DNA of 64,000 nucleotides from an uncultured Prevotella sp. (GCA_905233555.1 CAJODF010000006.1:20029-84028); one strand, 5' to 3'. Counted from the first letter of the stretch, positions 49,697 to 59,071 are shown. Program-made: numbers and translations. Notes: generated by a model from the sequence alone, not told the origin.

Positions 49697-51836
49697 TGTT
49701 ACTTGTTTTAGAGTTAAACTTATCGTTACTTGAAAATTTGAGTTTCTTACCTTGTGCGAAACGGACGGTCAGCGTACCATAGATGGTACGTCCAGGAGTC
49801 GTCGTTCCGAGGTGCAGACCGTGATAGGCACGATCCACATAGTCGAAGATATTGTCGATGCCCGCCTCCACACGGAAGAGCCACTTCTTGCTAACGGGGA
49901 ATTCGTGGTTGGTGGAGATTCGCCAGATCTGGTAGCCCTTGCCATCGCCATCGATCTGATAGTAGCGTTTACTCGACATACGGCCATAGAGTCCGATTCC
50001 CATATTATATTTCTCTGAGAAAGCGTGATTCCAGGTGGCATACCAACTGGCCTTGTGATGGGCCGTACCGTCGATGATGACATCCACCAATCGATCGTGG
50101 GTCGTATCGTATTGTTTAGCATCGGTATCGAGATAACTATAACTACCGCCCAGCATCCAGTCGCGATTGAGACGATAGCGCACAGATACATCGACACCCT
50201 TGGTCTTGGCCGATTCCAGATTCTGGTACTGACGTGTCTTCCTGGGATCGTAGGTCACAATATACTCTGCCGGCGCCTGCGTATTGGGGATGGTCACGAG
50301 GGTAATCATGTTATCTACGTTATTCAGATAGCCCGTCACCGTCAGGTTCAGTCCTTGCCAGTTGTACTCTCCGCTCACGGCATAATAGTTGGAGGTCTGT
50401 GGGGTCAGGTTCTCATTACCTATATATAAATAGGTGCCGTTCATATACTTCACATAGCGATAATGCTGTTCCTTGGGCGTAGGAGTCTTGAAGCCCTGAC
50501 TCCAGGTGACTCTCAGACGGAAGTCGTTGCCGAGGGAGAGCATACCAGACACCTTCGGCGTCAGACGGAAACCAAACTGCTCGTTATGATTCAGTCGTAA
50601 ACCAGCGGTAATGTTGGCAGAGAGTTTGGGATTGAAGACATAACTGAACTCATCTTGCACATATGCGGCCTCTGTGTTATCCCTCGCCACACCGCCATCC
50701 ACGCGCATCGGAGCCTCCAAATAGTCGTAACGCCACTCCAACCCGCCACTAAGACGGTTGTTGTAGGGCAACGAGAAGATGCCTTTCAGATGGGCCATCG
50801 TACGACGCTGGTCACTCTGCAGTACCTCGTCGTCACGGAAATAGGGATAATAGGTCGTGAAGTTACCCTGCTGGTCCAATCCGTCACCCATCGCCCATTC
50901 TGCAGTATAATAATAGTAGTACGCATGACGATCCCAGTTCACGTCAAGCGTCAACTGGTCTGTCTTGTTCCATTTCCAGATACCGCCTGTTGCCAGACTC
51001 TGATTCCGATATTCTAAATCATAGAATTTCATATCAGCCGGATATTTGCCACTCGGACGGTAGATGCGCTTCCAATAGGTGCTGCCCTCAGCATAGAGTT
51101 CGAGACCTTTCACGGGCTCGTAGGTCAAGCGCTCAGAGACCTGCCAGTTGGTATAGCGATTCACCGTCATATTGCGTGAGTCTTCTATCAGGAACTCCGT
51201 CTGACGAGGATCCTCCATTGCCGTATTCTGCCAGCCATCGGAGTGCTGGAGTTGGAAATTCGTATAACTCTTTACCTTACCTATCGCAATACCCAGACCA
51301 TTATGCTGACGCAGGTCACCATAACTAGCGCCACGGGTACTATTTTCTATAAGCAACCCCTCGTTGTGTTTCTTCGTGATAATATTTACCACACCAGCGA
51401 TGGCATCCGAGCCATAGAGCGCACTCGACGCACCTTTCACGATCTCAATCTTCTCGATATTCTGGGGATCGATGAGCGACAAGTCGTTCTGACCTCCCAC
51501 ATCGCCATGAATACGCTTGCCGTCAATCAGCACCAGGATATAATTGTTGCCAAGACCGTTCAATTGCATCTGCGAACCCATATCATCCTCGCTAAAAGCA
51601 AATGAAGCCGTCAGACCAGAGAGGATATCCTCGATGCTACGACCACCATAGTTTTTCAGCATCTTAGCCGTAATCACCTCAGTCTGCACAGGCGCATCCT
51701 TCAGCAGGTGCTGTGTACCAGTACCCGTCACCACAACTTCTTGTAGGCTGTCCGTGCGCCAAATATCAGTCTGGGCCCATGAGCCGACAGCCAACAGCCA
51801 AAGGCAAATAGCCAGTTTCTGTCTTCTCTTCATCAT
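49683..51836 (-). CDS. btuB: TonB-dependent receptor, probable corrinoid transporter (BtuB-like)
   Basis: Plug motif KIEIVKGASSALYGSDAIAGVVNIITKK; first gene after the cobalamin riboswitch. Confidence 0.88.
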   Translation of the reverse strand: MMKRRQKLAICLWLLAVGSWAQTDIWRTDSLQEVVVTGTGTQHLLKDAPVQTEVITAKMLKNYGGRSIEDILSGLTASFAFSEDDMGSQMQLNGLGNNYILVLIDGKRIHGDVGGQNDLSLIDPQNIEKIEIVKGASSALYGSDAIAGVVNIITKKHNEGLLIENSTRGASYGDLRQHNGLGIAIGKVKSYTNFQLQHSDGWQNTAMEDPRQTEFLIEDSRNMTVNRYTNWQVSERLTYEPVKGLELYAEGSTYWKRIYRPSGKYPADMKFYDLEYRNQSLATGGIWKWNKTDQLTLDVNWDRHAYYYYYTAEWAMGDGLDQQGNFTTYYPYFRDDEVLQSDQRRTMAHLKGIFSLPYNNRLSGGLEWRYDYLEAPMRVDGGVARDNTEAAYVQDEFSYVFNPKLSANITAGLRLNHNEQFGFRLTPKVSGMLSLGNDFRLRVTWSQGFKTPTPKEQHYRYVKYMNGTYLYIGNENLTPQTSNYYAVSGEYNWQGLNLTVTGYLNNVDNMITLVTIPNTQAPAEYIVTYDPRKTRQYQNLESAKTKGVDVSVRYRLNRDWMLGGSYSYLDTDAKQYDTTHDRLVDVIIDGTAHHKASWYATWNHAFSEKYNMGIGLYGRMSSKRYYQIDGDGKGYQIWRISTNHEFPVSKKWLFRVEAGIDNIFDYVDRAYHGLHLGTTTPGRTIYGTLTVRFAQGKKLKFSSNDKFNSKTSNNEEN

Positions 51837-51907
51837 TGTTTGATTTTCCAGCACCGTATATTCCTGTACGGGCATCTTTTTTGCAGAGCACACTCTATTC
51901 TGCTCTC

Positions 51908-52078
51908 GCCTACGGCAGGTCTTCTGACTTTCCTCAGTCTGCTCTACCTTCCCAACAACTTGTCAGTGGTGTTATACAAGCAGACCTCTCAAAGGAGGAT
52001 TACAGCTGCAGGTACAGTTCCGGACTCTCACCGGATTCCCTTACATCAGGCGGCTACAGCCACCAGATTGCCATTATA
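51908..52078 (-). ncRNA. Cobalamin riboswitch
   Basis: Minus strand: AAGGGAATCCGGTGAGAGTCCGGAACTGTACCTGCAGCTGT...GGAAGGTAGAGCAGACTGAGGAAAGTCAGAAGACCTGCC; CAAAGATA (-7 box on the minus strand) at 52085-52092. Confidence 0.95.
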
Positions 52079-52160
52079 TGGGTGCAAAGATACAACTTTT
52101 TTCAATACGTTATGCATATTTCACGGATTTTTTTTAATTTTGCAGCAGAAAGAAGAGAAG

Positions 52161-52820
52161 ATGACGACGAAAAAGGCTTTTCTGATAGCAGCACCCACCA
52201 GCGGCTCTGGCAAGACGACGATTGCCAGAGGACTGATGGCGTTGCTCACGAAACAAGGATACAAGGTGCAGCCATTCAAGTGCGGACCAGACTATATCGA
52301 CACCAAGTTCCACGAGGCCGTAACAGGGCGTCCCAGCATCAATCTCGACACCTTTATGGCTACGCCAGAACATGTCCAGGACCTCTTTGCCCACTATGGC
52401 GCTGACGCTGATGTCTGTGTGGTAGAGGGAATGATGGGACTGTTCGACGGCTACGACCGAGAGAAAGGCTCTTCGTACGAGATAGCACGAATATTGGATA
52501 TCCCTGTCATCTTAGTGGTCGATGCCAAGTCGGCAGCCTATTCGATGGCAGCCCTGCTCTCTGGGTTTATCCATTTCAGGGAGGACATCCGCTTCGCGGG
52601 CGTTATATATAATAAGGTGGGATCGCAGAAGCATTTTGCGATGCTGCAACAAGTATGTGATGACTTGGGCGTTGAATGCTTCGGCTATTTACCCAAGTCA
52701 CCTGACCTCGAACAAGGCTCACGATATCTGGGCCTTGACTTCTCGGAAGAAACAAGGCATAAAGAGCTGATAAAACTATTGGAGGAACATGTAAGATGGC
52801 AGAGAATGTTAGCGCTCTGA
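52161..52820 (+). CDS. cobB: Cobyrinate a,c-diamide synthase, N-terminal ATP-binding half
   Basis: AAPTSGSGKTTIARGLM, FKCGPDYIDTKFHEAVTGRPSINLD, VEGMMGLFDGY; ends where the C-terminal half starts in another frame. Confidence 0.9.
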   Translation: MTTKKAFLIAAPTSGSGKTTIARGLMALLTKQGYKVQPFKCGPDYIDTKFHEAVTGRPSINLDTFMATPEHVQDLFAHYGADADVCVVEGMMGLFDGYDREKGSSYEIARILDIPVILVVDAKSAAYSMAALLSGFIHFREDIRFAGVIYNKVGSQKHFAMLQQVCDDLGVECFGYLPKSPDLEQGSRYLGLDFSEETRHKELIKLLEEHVRWQRMLAL

Positions 52821-53353
52821 TAGCACGTAATAAGGAGTCGTTTTCTTTTCTTTATCAGGAGACGATAGACAGTTTTGCTCAGGTATGTTTCTTCGACCCA
52901 GAGACGGAGGTGCCGTCGTTTGAGGGCATCGACCTGCTCTACTTGCCTGGCGGCTATCCAGAGAAACATTTGGAGGCGTTGGTAAAGAATGAGGCTTGTC
53001 GCAAGGCCATCAAGGACTATGCCGAACAAGGGGGCAGGGTCGTGGCAGAATGCGGAGGTATGATGTATCTCTGCCAAAGCATCGTGACAGACGAGGGGGA
53101 ATATCCCATGTGTGGCGTGCTACCCTATCAAATTTCTGCGCGCAAGGCAGAGCGCAAACTCTCGCTGGGCTATCGGCAATTTGTACTCGACGGCAAGACG
53201 TATCGAGGTCATGAGTTCCACTATACGCAGTTTATAGGCGAGACACCACAGAGCATCGTCCAAGTCTATAATGCCAAAGGCGAGCCTGTCCCCACGCCCG
53301 TATTCAAATATAAGAATGTCTTAGCCAGTTACACCCACCTCTATCAGATATGA
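52796..53353 (+). CDS. cobB: Cobyrinate a,c-diamide synthase, C-terminal glutamine amidotransferase half
   Basis: ARNKESFSFLYQE, LYLPGGYPEKH, VAECGGMMYL, LGYRQF; overlaps the N-terminal half by 25 bp, different frame. Confidence 0.88.
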   Translation: MAENVSALIARNKESFSFLYQETIDSFAQVCFFDPETEVPSFEGIDLLYLPGGYPEKHLEALVKNEACRKAIKDYAEQGGRVVAECGGMMYLCQSIVTDEGEYPMCGVLPYQISARKAERKLSLGYRQFVLDGKTYRGHEFHYTQFIGETPQSIVQVYNAKGEPVPTPVFKYKNVLASYTHLYQI

Positions 53354-54861
53354 AACCACTCCATCCCATTATGTTTGCTGGTACAGGCAGTGATGTTGGC
53401 AAAAGCATCGTAGCTGCTGCTTTCTGTCGTATCTTCAAGCAAGACGGCTATCAGCCTGCACCTTTCAAGGCACAGAACATGGCACTGAACTCATACGCCA
53501 CACCTGAGGGATTGGAGATCGGACGGGCTCAGGCTGTACAGGCCGAAGCGGCAGGCATCCCCTGTCATACAGACATGAACCCCCTGCTGCTAAAACCCCA
53601 AAGCGACCATACCTCGCAGGTTATCCTGAACGGCAAGCCCATCGGCAACAAGGATGCGTATGATTATTGGAGGCAGCATTCCTCCCCTAAGTTAGGGGAG
53701 GTCAGGAGGGGTCTGAACGAGCATATTGATTACCGCAAGGAAGTCTGCGAGGCCTTTGACCGTCTGGCAGCCCGCTATAACCCCATTGTAATGGAGGGTG
53801 CTGGCAGTATCGCAGAAATCAATCTGAAAGACCGCGACTTGGTGAATATGTCGATGGCCCGTCATGCGAAGGCTGATGTCATCTTGGTGGGCGACATCGA
53901 CAGAGGGGGTGTGTTTGCTTCCGTCTATGGGAGCATCGCCCTGCAAAGTCCAGAGGACAGAAAACTCATCAAGGGTATCATCATCAATAAGTTTCGTGGC
54001 GACATGCGCCTCTTCGAAGAAGGCCGACGGATGCTGGAAGACATCTGTGGCGTTCCCGTCCTTGGGGTGATACCTTATTATAATCATATACACATCGAGG
54101 AAGAAGACTCTGTGGCTTTGGCGCAGAAGTCGTTCGCGATGCAGCAGGGCAAGGTGAATGTGGCTGTCGTGATGTTGCAGCACCTTTCCAACTATACCGA
54201 CTTCGACGCGCTTGAACAAGACCCTCGCATCCATCTGTTCTACACCAACAATGTGGATGATATCCGTCAGGCAGACATCATCATCCTACCAGGCACCAAA
54301 TCCACACTCCACGATCTGTACGAACTGCGTCGCAACGGCTGTGCACAGGCCATCATCCGGGCCCATCGCAATGGGGCATCTGTGTTGGGCATTTGTGGCG
54401 GTTACCAGTTGATGGGTGTCGAGGTGTGCGACCCCAATCATGTAGAGGGCGATATCGACCGTCTGCCTGGTCTCGGACTGCTGCCTGTCACCACTACGAT
54501 GAGTGGCGAGAAACGGACTGTTCAGGTGGAATGCGAATATGGCAAAGGCTACGAGATACACATGGGCGAGACTCATCCCTTCGGTGAGGCAAAGGCCTCT
54601 CCATTACTGCACCTCAGCGACGGACGAGAGGACGGATACATCGTTGACAACAAATGTATGGGCACATACGTTCACGGCATTCTCGACAATGCGGCTTTTG
54701 TGGATTGCCTCTTGCAACCGTTCGCAGAGAAACTGAGCCAGACGGAAGCCTCTTTCGACTATGCCGCCTTCAAGGAAACACAATACGACAAGTTGGCTGA
54801 CCACGTGCGCCAACATGTCGATATGGAACGAATCTATCAGATATTAAGAGGTGATGACTAA
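53350..54861 (+). CDS. cobQ: Cobyric acid synthase
   Basis: MFAGTGSDVGKSIVAAAFCR, KAQNMALNSYAT, MEGAGSIAEINL, GICGGYQLMG. Confidence 0.95.
   Translation: MKPLHPIMFAGTGSDVGKSIVAAAFCRIFKQDGYQPAPFKAQNMALNSYATPEGLEIGRAQAVQAEAAGIPCHTDMNPLLLKPQSDHTSQVILNGKPIGNKDAYDYWRQHSSPKLGEVRRGLNEHIDYRKEVCEAFDRLAARYNPIVMEGAGSIAEINLKDRDLVNMSMARHAKADVILVGDIDRGGVFASVYGSIALQSPEDRKLIKGIIINKFRGDMRLFEEGRRMLEDICGVPVLGVIPYYNHIHIEEEDSVALAQKSFAMQQGKVNVAVVMLQHLSNYTDFDALEQDPRIHLFYTNNVDDIRQADIIILPGTKSTLHDLYELRRNGCAQAIIRAHRNGASVLGICGGYQLMGVEVCDPNHVEGDIDRLPGLGLLPVTTTMSGEKRTVQVECEYGKGYEIHMGETHPFGEAKASPLLHLSDGREDGYIVDNKCMGTYVHGILDNAAFVDCLLQPFAEKLSQTEASFDYAAFKETQYDKLADHVRQHVDMERIYQILRGDD
53681..53711. repeat. Palindromic repeat inside cobQ
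   Basis: cctcccctaa-g-ttaggggagg (perfect 10-bp arms) followed by tcaggagggg. Confidence 0.85.
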
Positions 54862-55804
54862 CGTGTTATCCTTACTGATTGGTTGGTTGCTCGACCTCGT
54901 CTTTGGCGACCCTTCCAGACTACCCCACCCGATTGTGTGGTTTGGTAAGGCAATCGCTTTCTGCGAGCATCGACTCAACAGAGGGAATCATCGTAAGTTG
55001 AAGGGAGCCCTAACGGCTGTATTCCTCATCGCAGCGACTTTTGCTCTCACATGGTTCCTGCGTTACATTTTAAACTCGTTGCTTCCATTTTGCGGCATCA
55101 ACCTTTTCACTTGCATCTTCGATGCCCTCATTATCTTCTATTGCCTCGCAGGAACAACACTAATCCGTGAGGTTCGGGCCGTCTTCCTAGCATTGGATCG
55201 CAGCCTTGAGGAAGGTCGCAAGCAGGTGGCTCGCATCGTTGGGCGCGACACCTCAGAACTCTCAGCCCAGGAAGTAAGGACAGCCGCCCTCGAAACGTTG
55301 GCAGAGAATCTAAGCGATGGTGTGATTGCGCCTCTATTTTGGTTTGCCATCCTTGGTACACCAGGTATGCTGGCCTACAAGATGGTGAACACCCTCGATT
55401 CAATGATAGGCTACAAGACGGAGCGCTATAAGGACTTCGGCTGCTGGGCTGCCCATATCGACGACATCGCTAACTACATCCCCGCCCGCCTGACGGCACT
55501 ACTCATGGTTATGGCTACAGGACGATTAGGACTATTGCGTTTCGTCCATAAGTACGGACGATGCCACGCCTCGCCCAACAGCGGCTATCCAGAAGCCGCC
55601 CTTGCTGGCATCCTCGATTGCCGCTTTGGCGGTCCTCATTACTATTTTGGCCAACTCTTCGACAAACCCTACATCGGCATCAACGATCGTCCCCTCACCA
55701 CCGCCGATATGAAGACCGCCATCCGCATCAACCGCACAGCCGAAATACTGATGGTGATTCTAACTGCCACAGTTTGTCTTTTTCATAGTAACTACCTCTC
55801 CTAA
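54851..55804 (+). CDS. cobD: Adenosylcobinamide-phosphate synthase (CobD/CbiB)
   Basis: LIGWLLDLVFGDPSRLPHPIVWFGK; ENLSDGVIAPLFW; NTLDSMIGYKTERYKDFG. Confidence 0.94.
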   Translation: MMTNVLSLLIGWLLDLVFGDPSRLPHPIVWFGKAIAFCEHRLNRGNHRKLKGALTAVFLIAATFALTWFLRYILNSLLPFCGINLFTCIFDALIIFYCLAGTTLIREVRAVFLALDRSLEEGRKQVARIVGRDTSELSAQEVRTAALETLAENLSDGVIAPLFWFAILGTPGMLAYKMVNTLDSMIGYKTERYKDFGCWAAHIDDIANYIPARLTALLMVMATGRLGLLRFVHKYGRCHASPNSGYPEAALAGILDCRFGGPHYYFGQLFDKPYIGINDRPLTTADMKTAIRINRTAEILMVILTATVCLFHSNYLS

Positions 55805-55807
55805 TTT

Positions 55808-55873
55808 GTTCCCACCGTGGGAATAAAACGTTCCCAGCCTGGGAATATAATGTTCCCACCTTGGGAATAAATA
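55808..55873. repeat. Tandem array A: 3 x 22 bp, unit gTTCCCAnnnTGGGAAtannat
   Basis: Units 55808-55829, 55830-55851, 55852-55873; each contains an inverted repeat. Confidence 0.92.
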
Positions 55874-55886
55874 ACGAGTTAAAGGG

Positions 55887-55952
55887 TTAGGGTTCAGCCC
55901 ACGAAGCCTTAGGGTTCAAGCCTCGAAGCCTTAGGGTTCAGGTCTCAAACAA
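55887..55952. repeat. Tandem array B: 3 x 22 bp, unit ttagggttcannccncgaagcc
   Basis: Units 55887-55908, 55909-55930, 55931-55952. Confidence 0.9.
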
Positions 55953-55982
55953 CTACGCCATTGGAATTCTCCACGTAATAAC

Positions 55983-56129
55983 GCAAGAGTATTTTGAAAT
56001 AAAGAAAGAGTATTTCTAAATAAAGCAAGAGTATTTCTGAATAAGGCAAGAGTATTCTGAAATAAGGCAAGGTTATTGCGCAATAATGGCAGGTTATTGC
56101 ACAATAATGGCAGGTTATTGAAAGCAGAA
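55983..56129. repeat. Tandem array C: 7 x 21 bp
   Basis: Units from 55983, 56004, 56025, 56046, 56067, 56088 and 56109; most contain palindromic cores such as TATTTTGAAATA and TTATTGCGCAATAA. Confidence 0.92.
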
Positions 56130-56599
56130 TTCTTATAGAGGTAAGATAGAAGGAAAGTAGAGGATAAGTAGAAGCAAAATAGATGCGTAATCATAACGAA
56201 AATCTTTCAGACAACCAGTAAAAACACACTTTTTAAGGCAAATAATCACAAAATTAGTAGAGGTAGAACCAGATTATATGATAAAAAAAATATATGCCAA
56301 ATATATGTCATTCAAATAATCTCCACACTTCGTTCAGACTATCCCTAAAGCTCGTTCGAATAGTTTGATAGGAACCAGCAATGACAACAAACAAGATTAT
56401 ACCCACCATTCTTGCCTACCGAGAGTCCAGAGATTCTGGGGCGTTGACTACCGCTACTGGCAAACCACCCGTTCATCACTGCGCGGATGCGTCATCTAGT
56501 GCAAACTTCTGTCACGTCTGTATCTTCCCATAGTCATTTATTATAATAACCCAATATCTTCGAGCCTACTATTCTTTCAATTATCATATAATGAAAGAA

Positions 56600-57292
56600 T
56601 TACAAACGCGTTTTCTTAGATTGTTCACGATTCCTTGCTTTTTCAGATTCCTTTGCAACTGCCTCTGCTTTGTTTTTATTTCTAACCGCTATTATATCTT
56701 CATAAATTAGAACCATAAACCCACTAAAGGATTCCAAATAAACAGCTTTGTTCGAAATATTCCAAAAGACATCAACTTCTTGAGGAACATCAACTTTATA
56801 ACCTCCTTGCGGGGGCCTGTTAGGCTCGCCATATTGTTTCTTTAATTCTGTGATTATGTCTGCTTTCTCTAATGCACCACCAGGAATATAAATACGGAGA
56901 CTCATTAACATTCCGTCATCTTCAATCAAGTCGCCATTTGTATCATACAGCGATAGAAGTGCGTCATATTTCTTGTCACCTATATATAGGTCTAAAGGAT
57001 AGCCCTTTACGATGATATTCCGCGCGAAACCACCCATAGAAAGTGTAAATGTTCTTTTTTCTATTCGTTTTGACAACAAATCACCATTCTTAATTAATTG
57101 TTTAGTAATACTCTTTGTTTTTTGCCCTAAGATATATCCCAAATATATTGTATCTTGACGATTCTTTGGGTCAACAATAGTTCTTGTACTAACAACCTTC
57201 TTTTGCTCCTTCTCAGATGGTTCTGGCGGAGCTACTTTTTTCCCACACGCAACAAATAATAATGTCGCAAAGCAATAAATAGTAATTCTCAT
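56600..57292 (-). CDS. Hypothetical lipoprotein
   Basis: Lipobox LLFVACGKK; 230 aa. Confidence 0.7.
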   Translation of the reverse strand: MRITIYCFATLLFVACGKKVAPPEPSEKEQKKVVSTRTIVDPKNRQDTIYLGYILGQKTKSITKQLIKNGDLLSKRIEKRTFTLSMGGFARNIIVKGYPLDLYIGDKKYDALLSLYDTNGDLIEDDGMLMSLRIYIPGGALEKADIITELKKQYGEPNRPPQGGYKVDVPQEVDVFWNISNKAVYLESFSGFMVLIYEDIIAVRNKNKAEAVAKESEKARNREQSKKTRL

Positions 57293-57307
57293 GATCTATA
57301 TAATCTA

Positions 57308-57874
57308 TTAGTTCATCATTAAATCCTCCTTGGTAAAGATATTTAGAAAGTCGCCATAAGTCGCCATATTATTAATGTATGGTGGCAATGGCTCTCCAAT
57401 CTTTTCAAATTGCTTTCTCAAGTTCTCAACATAAGGAGCTATTGGAGTTCTCAAATTCTTTTCTTCATAAGATACAAGACGATCTTTGCCATTCTCATCT
57501 TTCTCATAACCCTGCAAAGGCAATTTTGAGTATGATTTAATTATTTCGTCCATGAAATTGGTTAGCAATGTCTTCTTTACGTGCTCAATATTACCAAGCA
57601 CAAGATTCTTTCTCAAATTCTTCGCCATTAAATAATATGACTCATCCGTTTTTTCATGAAAGTAATCCTTCTTCAAAGCACGAATATCATTTGTCATACC
57701 CCAAATCTTAAAGAAGAGAATGATTTCCAATATGCCCCATGCGATCATGAGGAATCCCGCGAACGTCACCCATCCCGGCAGTTCTGTACTTGGAGTAGAT
57801 GAATAATCATCATAATAGGCAAAACAGTTTGCAGCACTTATAACTGCTGCTACAAGAAATAATTGTCGTTTCAT
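57308..57874 (-). CDS. Hypothetical membrane protein
   Basis: Signal peptide plus TM WVTFAGFLMIAWGILEIILFF. Confidence 0.7.
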   Translation of the reverse strand: MKRQLFLVAAVISAANCFAYYDDYSSTPSTELPGWVTFAGFLMIAWGILEIILFFKIWGMTNDIRALKKDYFHEKTDESYYLMAKNLRKNLVLGNIEHVKKTLLTNFMDEIIKSYSKLPLQGYEKDENGKDRLVSYEEKNLRTPIAPYVENLRKQFEKIGEPLPPYINNMATYGDFLNIFTKEDLMMN

Positions 57875-57884
57875 AAACTTATAT

Positions 57885-58316
57885 TTATAGATTAATTTTC
57901 TGATAGAATAATCCTACATAGAATAATTGACTTATCTCCGTTACTTCCTTCTCGGTAAGATAAAGATGTCTCATTATAACCAAGAAATAGTCTGCTTGTG
58001 GCATATGGAAGAGAGGTGAATAGTTTGGATGTCGTCCTCCTGTAGCCAGACTCTCCAAGTGTTTAATTATTCGTTCATTCTTAGCATTATCCCCAAAGCC
58101 ACAATATATTTCCGATACGGGATAATCGTCTTGTTTGATAGAGAACATATCAAATACGGCATCCACTCTCTCTATTGTGAATACTTTGCTATTTACATTA
58201 AATTCATAAGCAAAACCTACCTTTTTGAAGACATCAAACGAGGCATTTTTTAAGTCTTCAGTTTCAAAGAACTGATTCCCTTTAGGATGGTAATTAATCT
58301 GAAATCTTATCTGCAT
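57885..58316 (-). CDS. Hypothetical protein (143 aa)
   Basis: Intact ORF, tight co-directional spacing with neighbours. Confidence 0.65.
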   Translation of the reverse strand: MQIRFQINYHPKGNQFFETEDLKNASFDVFKKVGFAYEFNVNSKVFTIERVDAVFDMFSIKQDDYPVSEIYCGFGDNAKNERIIKHLESLATGGRHPNYSPLFHMPQADYFLVIMRHLYLTEKEVTEISQLFYVGLFYQKINL

Positions 58317-58324
58317 ATTAATTG

Positions 58325-59071
58325 TTATGAAAGTAATTTTGCTTTTTGTACACTAAATTCTTCTTCTGTCAATATTCCTTTATCTTTTAGGTCTGCAAGT
58401 TTTGATAATTCCTCGGCAATAGAGCTGATGCTTGTATTTTTAATAAAAGATTTCTTTTCATTTTTATCCACATCATCTATTATAACGCTAACAAGATCTA
58501 CAATTTTATTTGCGTGCTCTAATCCCTGTTTATATTTGAATCCTAGTATTCCATCTGGTTTTATTTCTTCTCCTGCTGCCATTGTCTTACAATCAAAGCA
58601 ATTAATTGAAAGGGTTGGCATTGAAATATCTCTGATTCTCAACTTAACTTGCACTAATGAAACTCTTTTTTTCATGCTTGTATTACCAGATAGTCCTCCA
58701 ACGATAGCACCAGCACCACCTGCTAAAGCACCACCTGCTAATGCACCTCCAATCGTTCGCATAGTTGATTTTGATGCAATGGTAGTATTGTTTTCTATTA
58801 GTTCAACGCTTATAATTTCATCGTATGGTATAAAAGTCTCTTGTTCTTCGTCAAAGTATGCAACTTTTCTGTTGTTTTCATCTATAGCAAATGTATAGAG
58901 ATTATCTACGCCAACGACTTTTATCGTGGCAGAGAAATCGTCTATATCATTTACTCTACTCTCTATCATAATACCTCGGATGTCATCTTCTTCTTTCTTT
59001 TTCTTAGCTTGAATCTCGACAATTATGACAAAAACAATGATTGCAATAACAATAATAACAATTGTTTCCAT
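58325..59071 (-). CDS. Membrane-anchored protein with glycine zipper and C-terminal SHOCT domain
   Basis: N-terminal TM METIVIIVIAIIVFVIIVE; GGALAGGALAGGAGAIVGG; LADLKDKGILTEEEFSVQKAKLL. Start trimmed from 59239. Confidence 0.8.
   Translation of the reverse strand: METIVIIVIAIIVFVIIVEIQAKKKKEEDDIRGIMIESRVNDIDDFSATIKVVGVDNLYTFAIDENNRKVAYFDEEQETFIPYDEIISVELIENNTTIASKSTMRTIGGALAGGALAGGAGAIVGGLSGNTSMKKRVSLVQVKLRIRDISMPTLSINCFDCKTMAAGEEIKPDGILGFKYKQGLEHANKIVDLVSVIIDDVDKNEKKSFIKNTSISSIAEELSKLADLKDKGILTEEEFSVQKAKLLS

Noticed and set aside
55808-56129. CRISPR array
   Set aside because: Units are contiguous 21-22 bp with no unique spacers, and no cas genes are nearby.
56319-56418. 32-aa minus-strand ORF MVGIILFVVIAGSYQTIRTSFRDSLNEVWRLFE as a microprotein
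   Set aside because: Single TM-like peptide but no promoter, neighbour or repeat evidence; too weak without conservation data.
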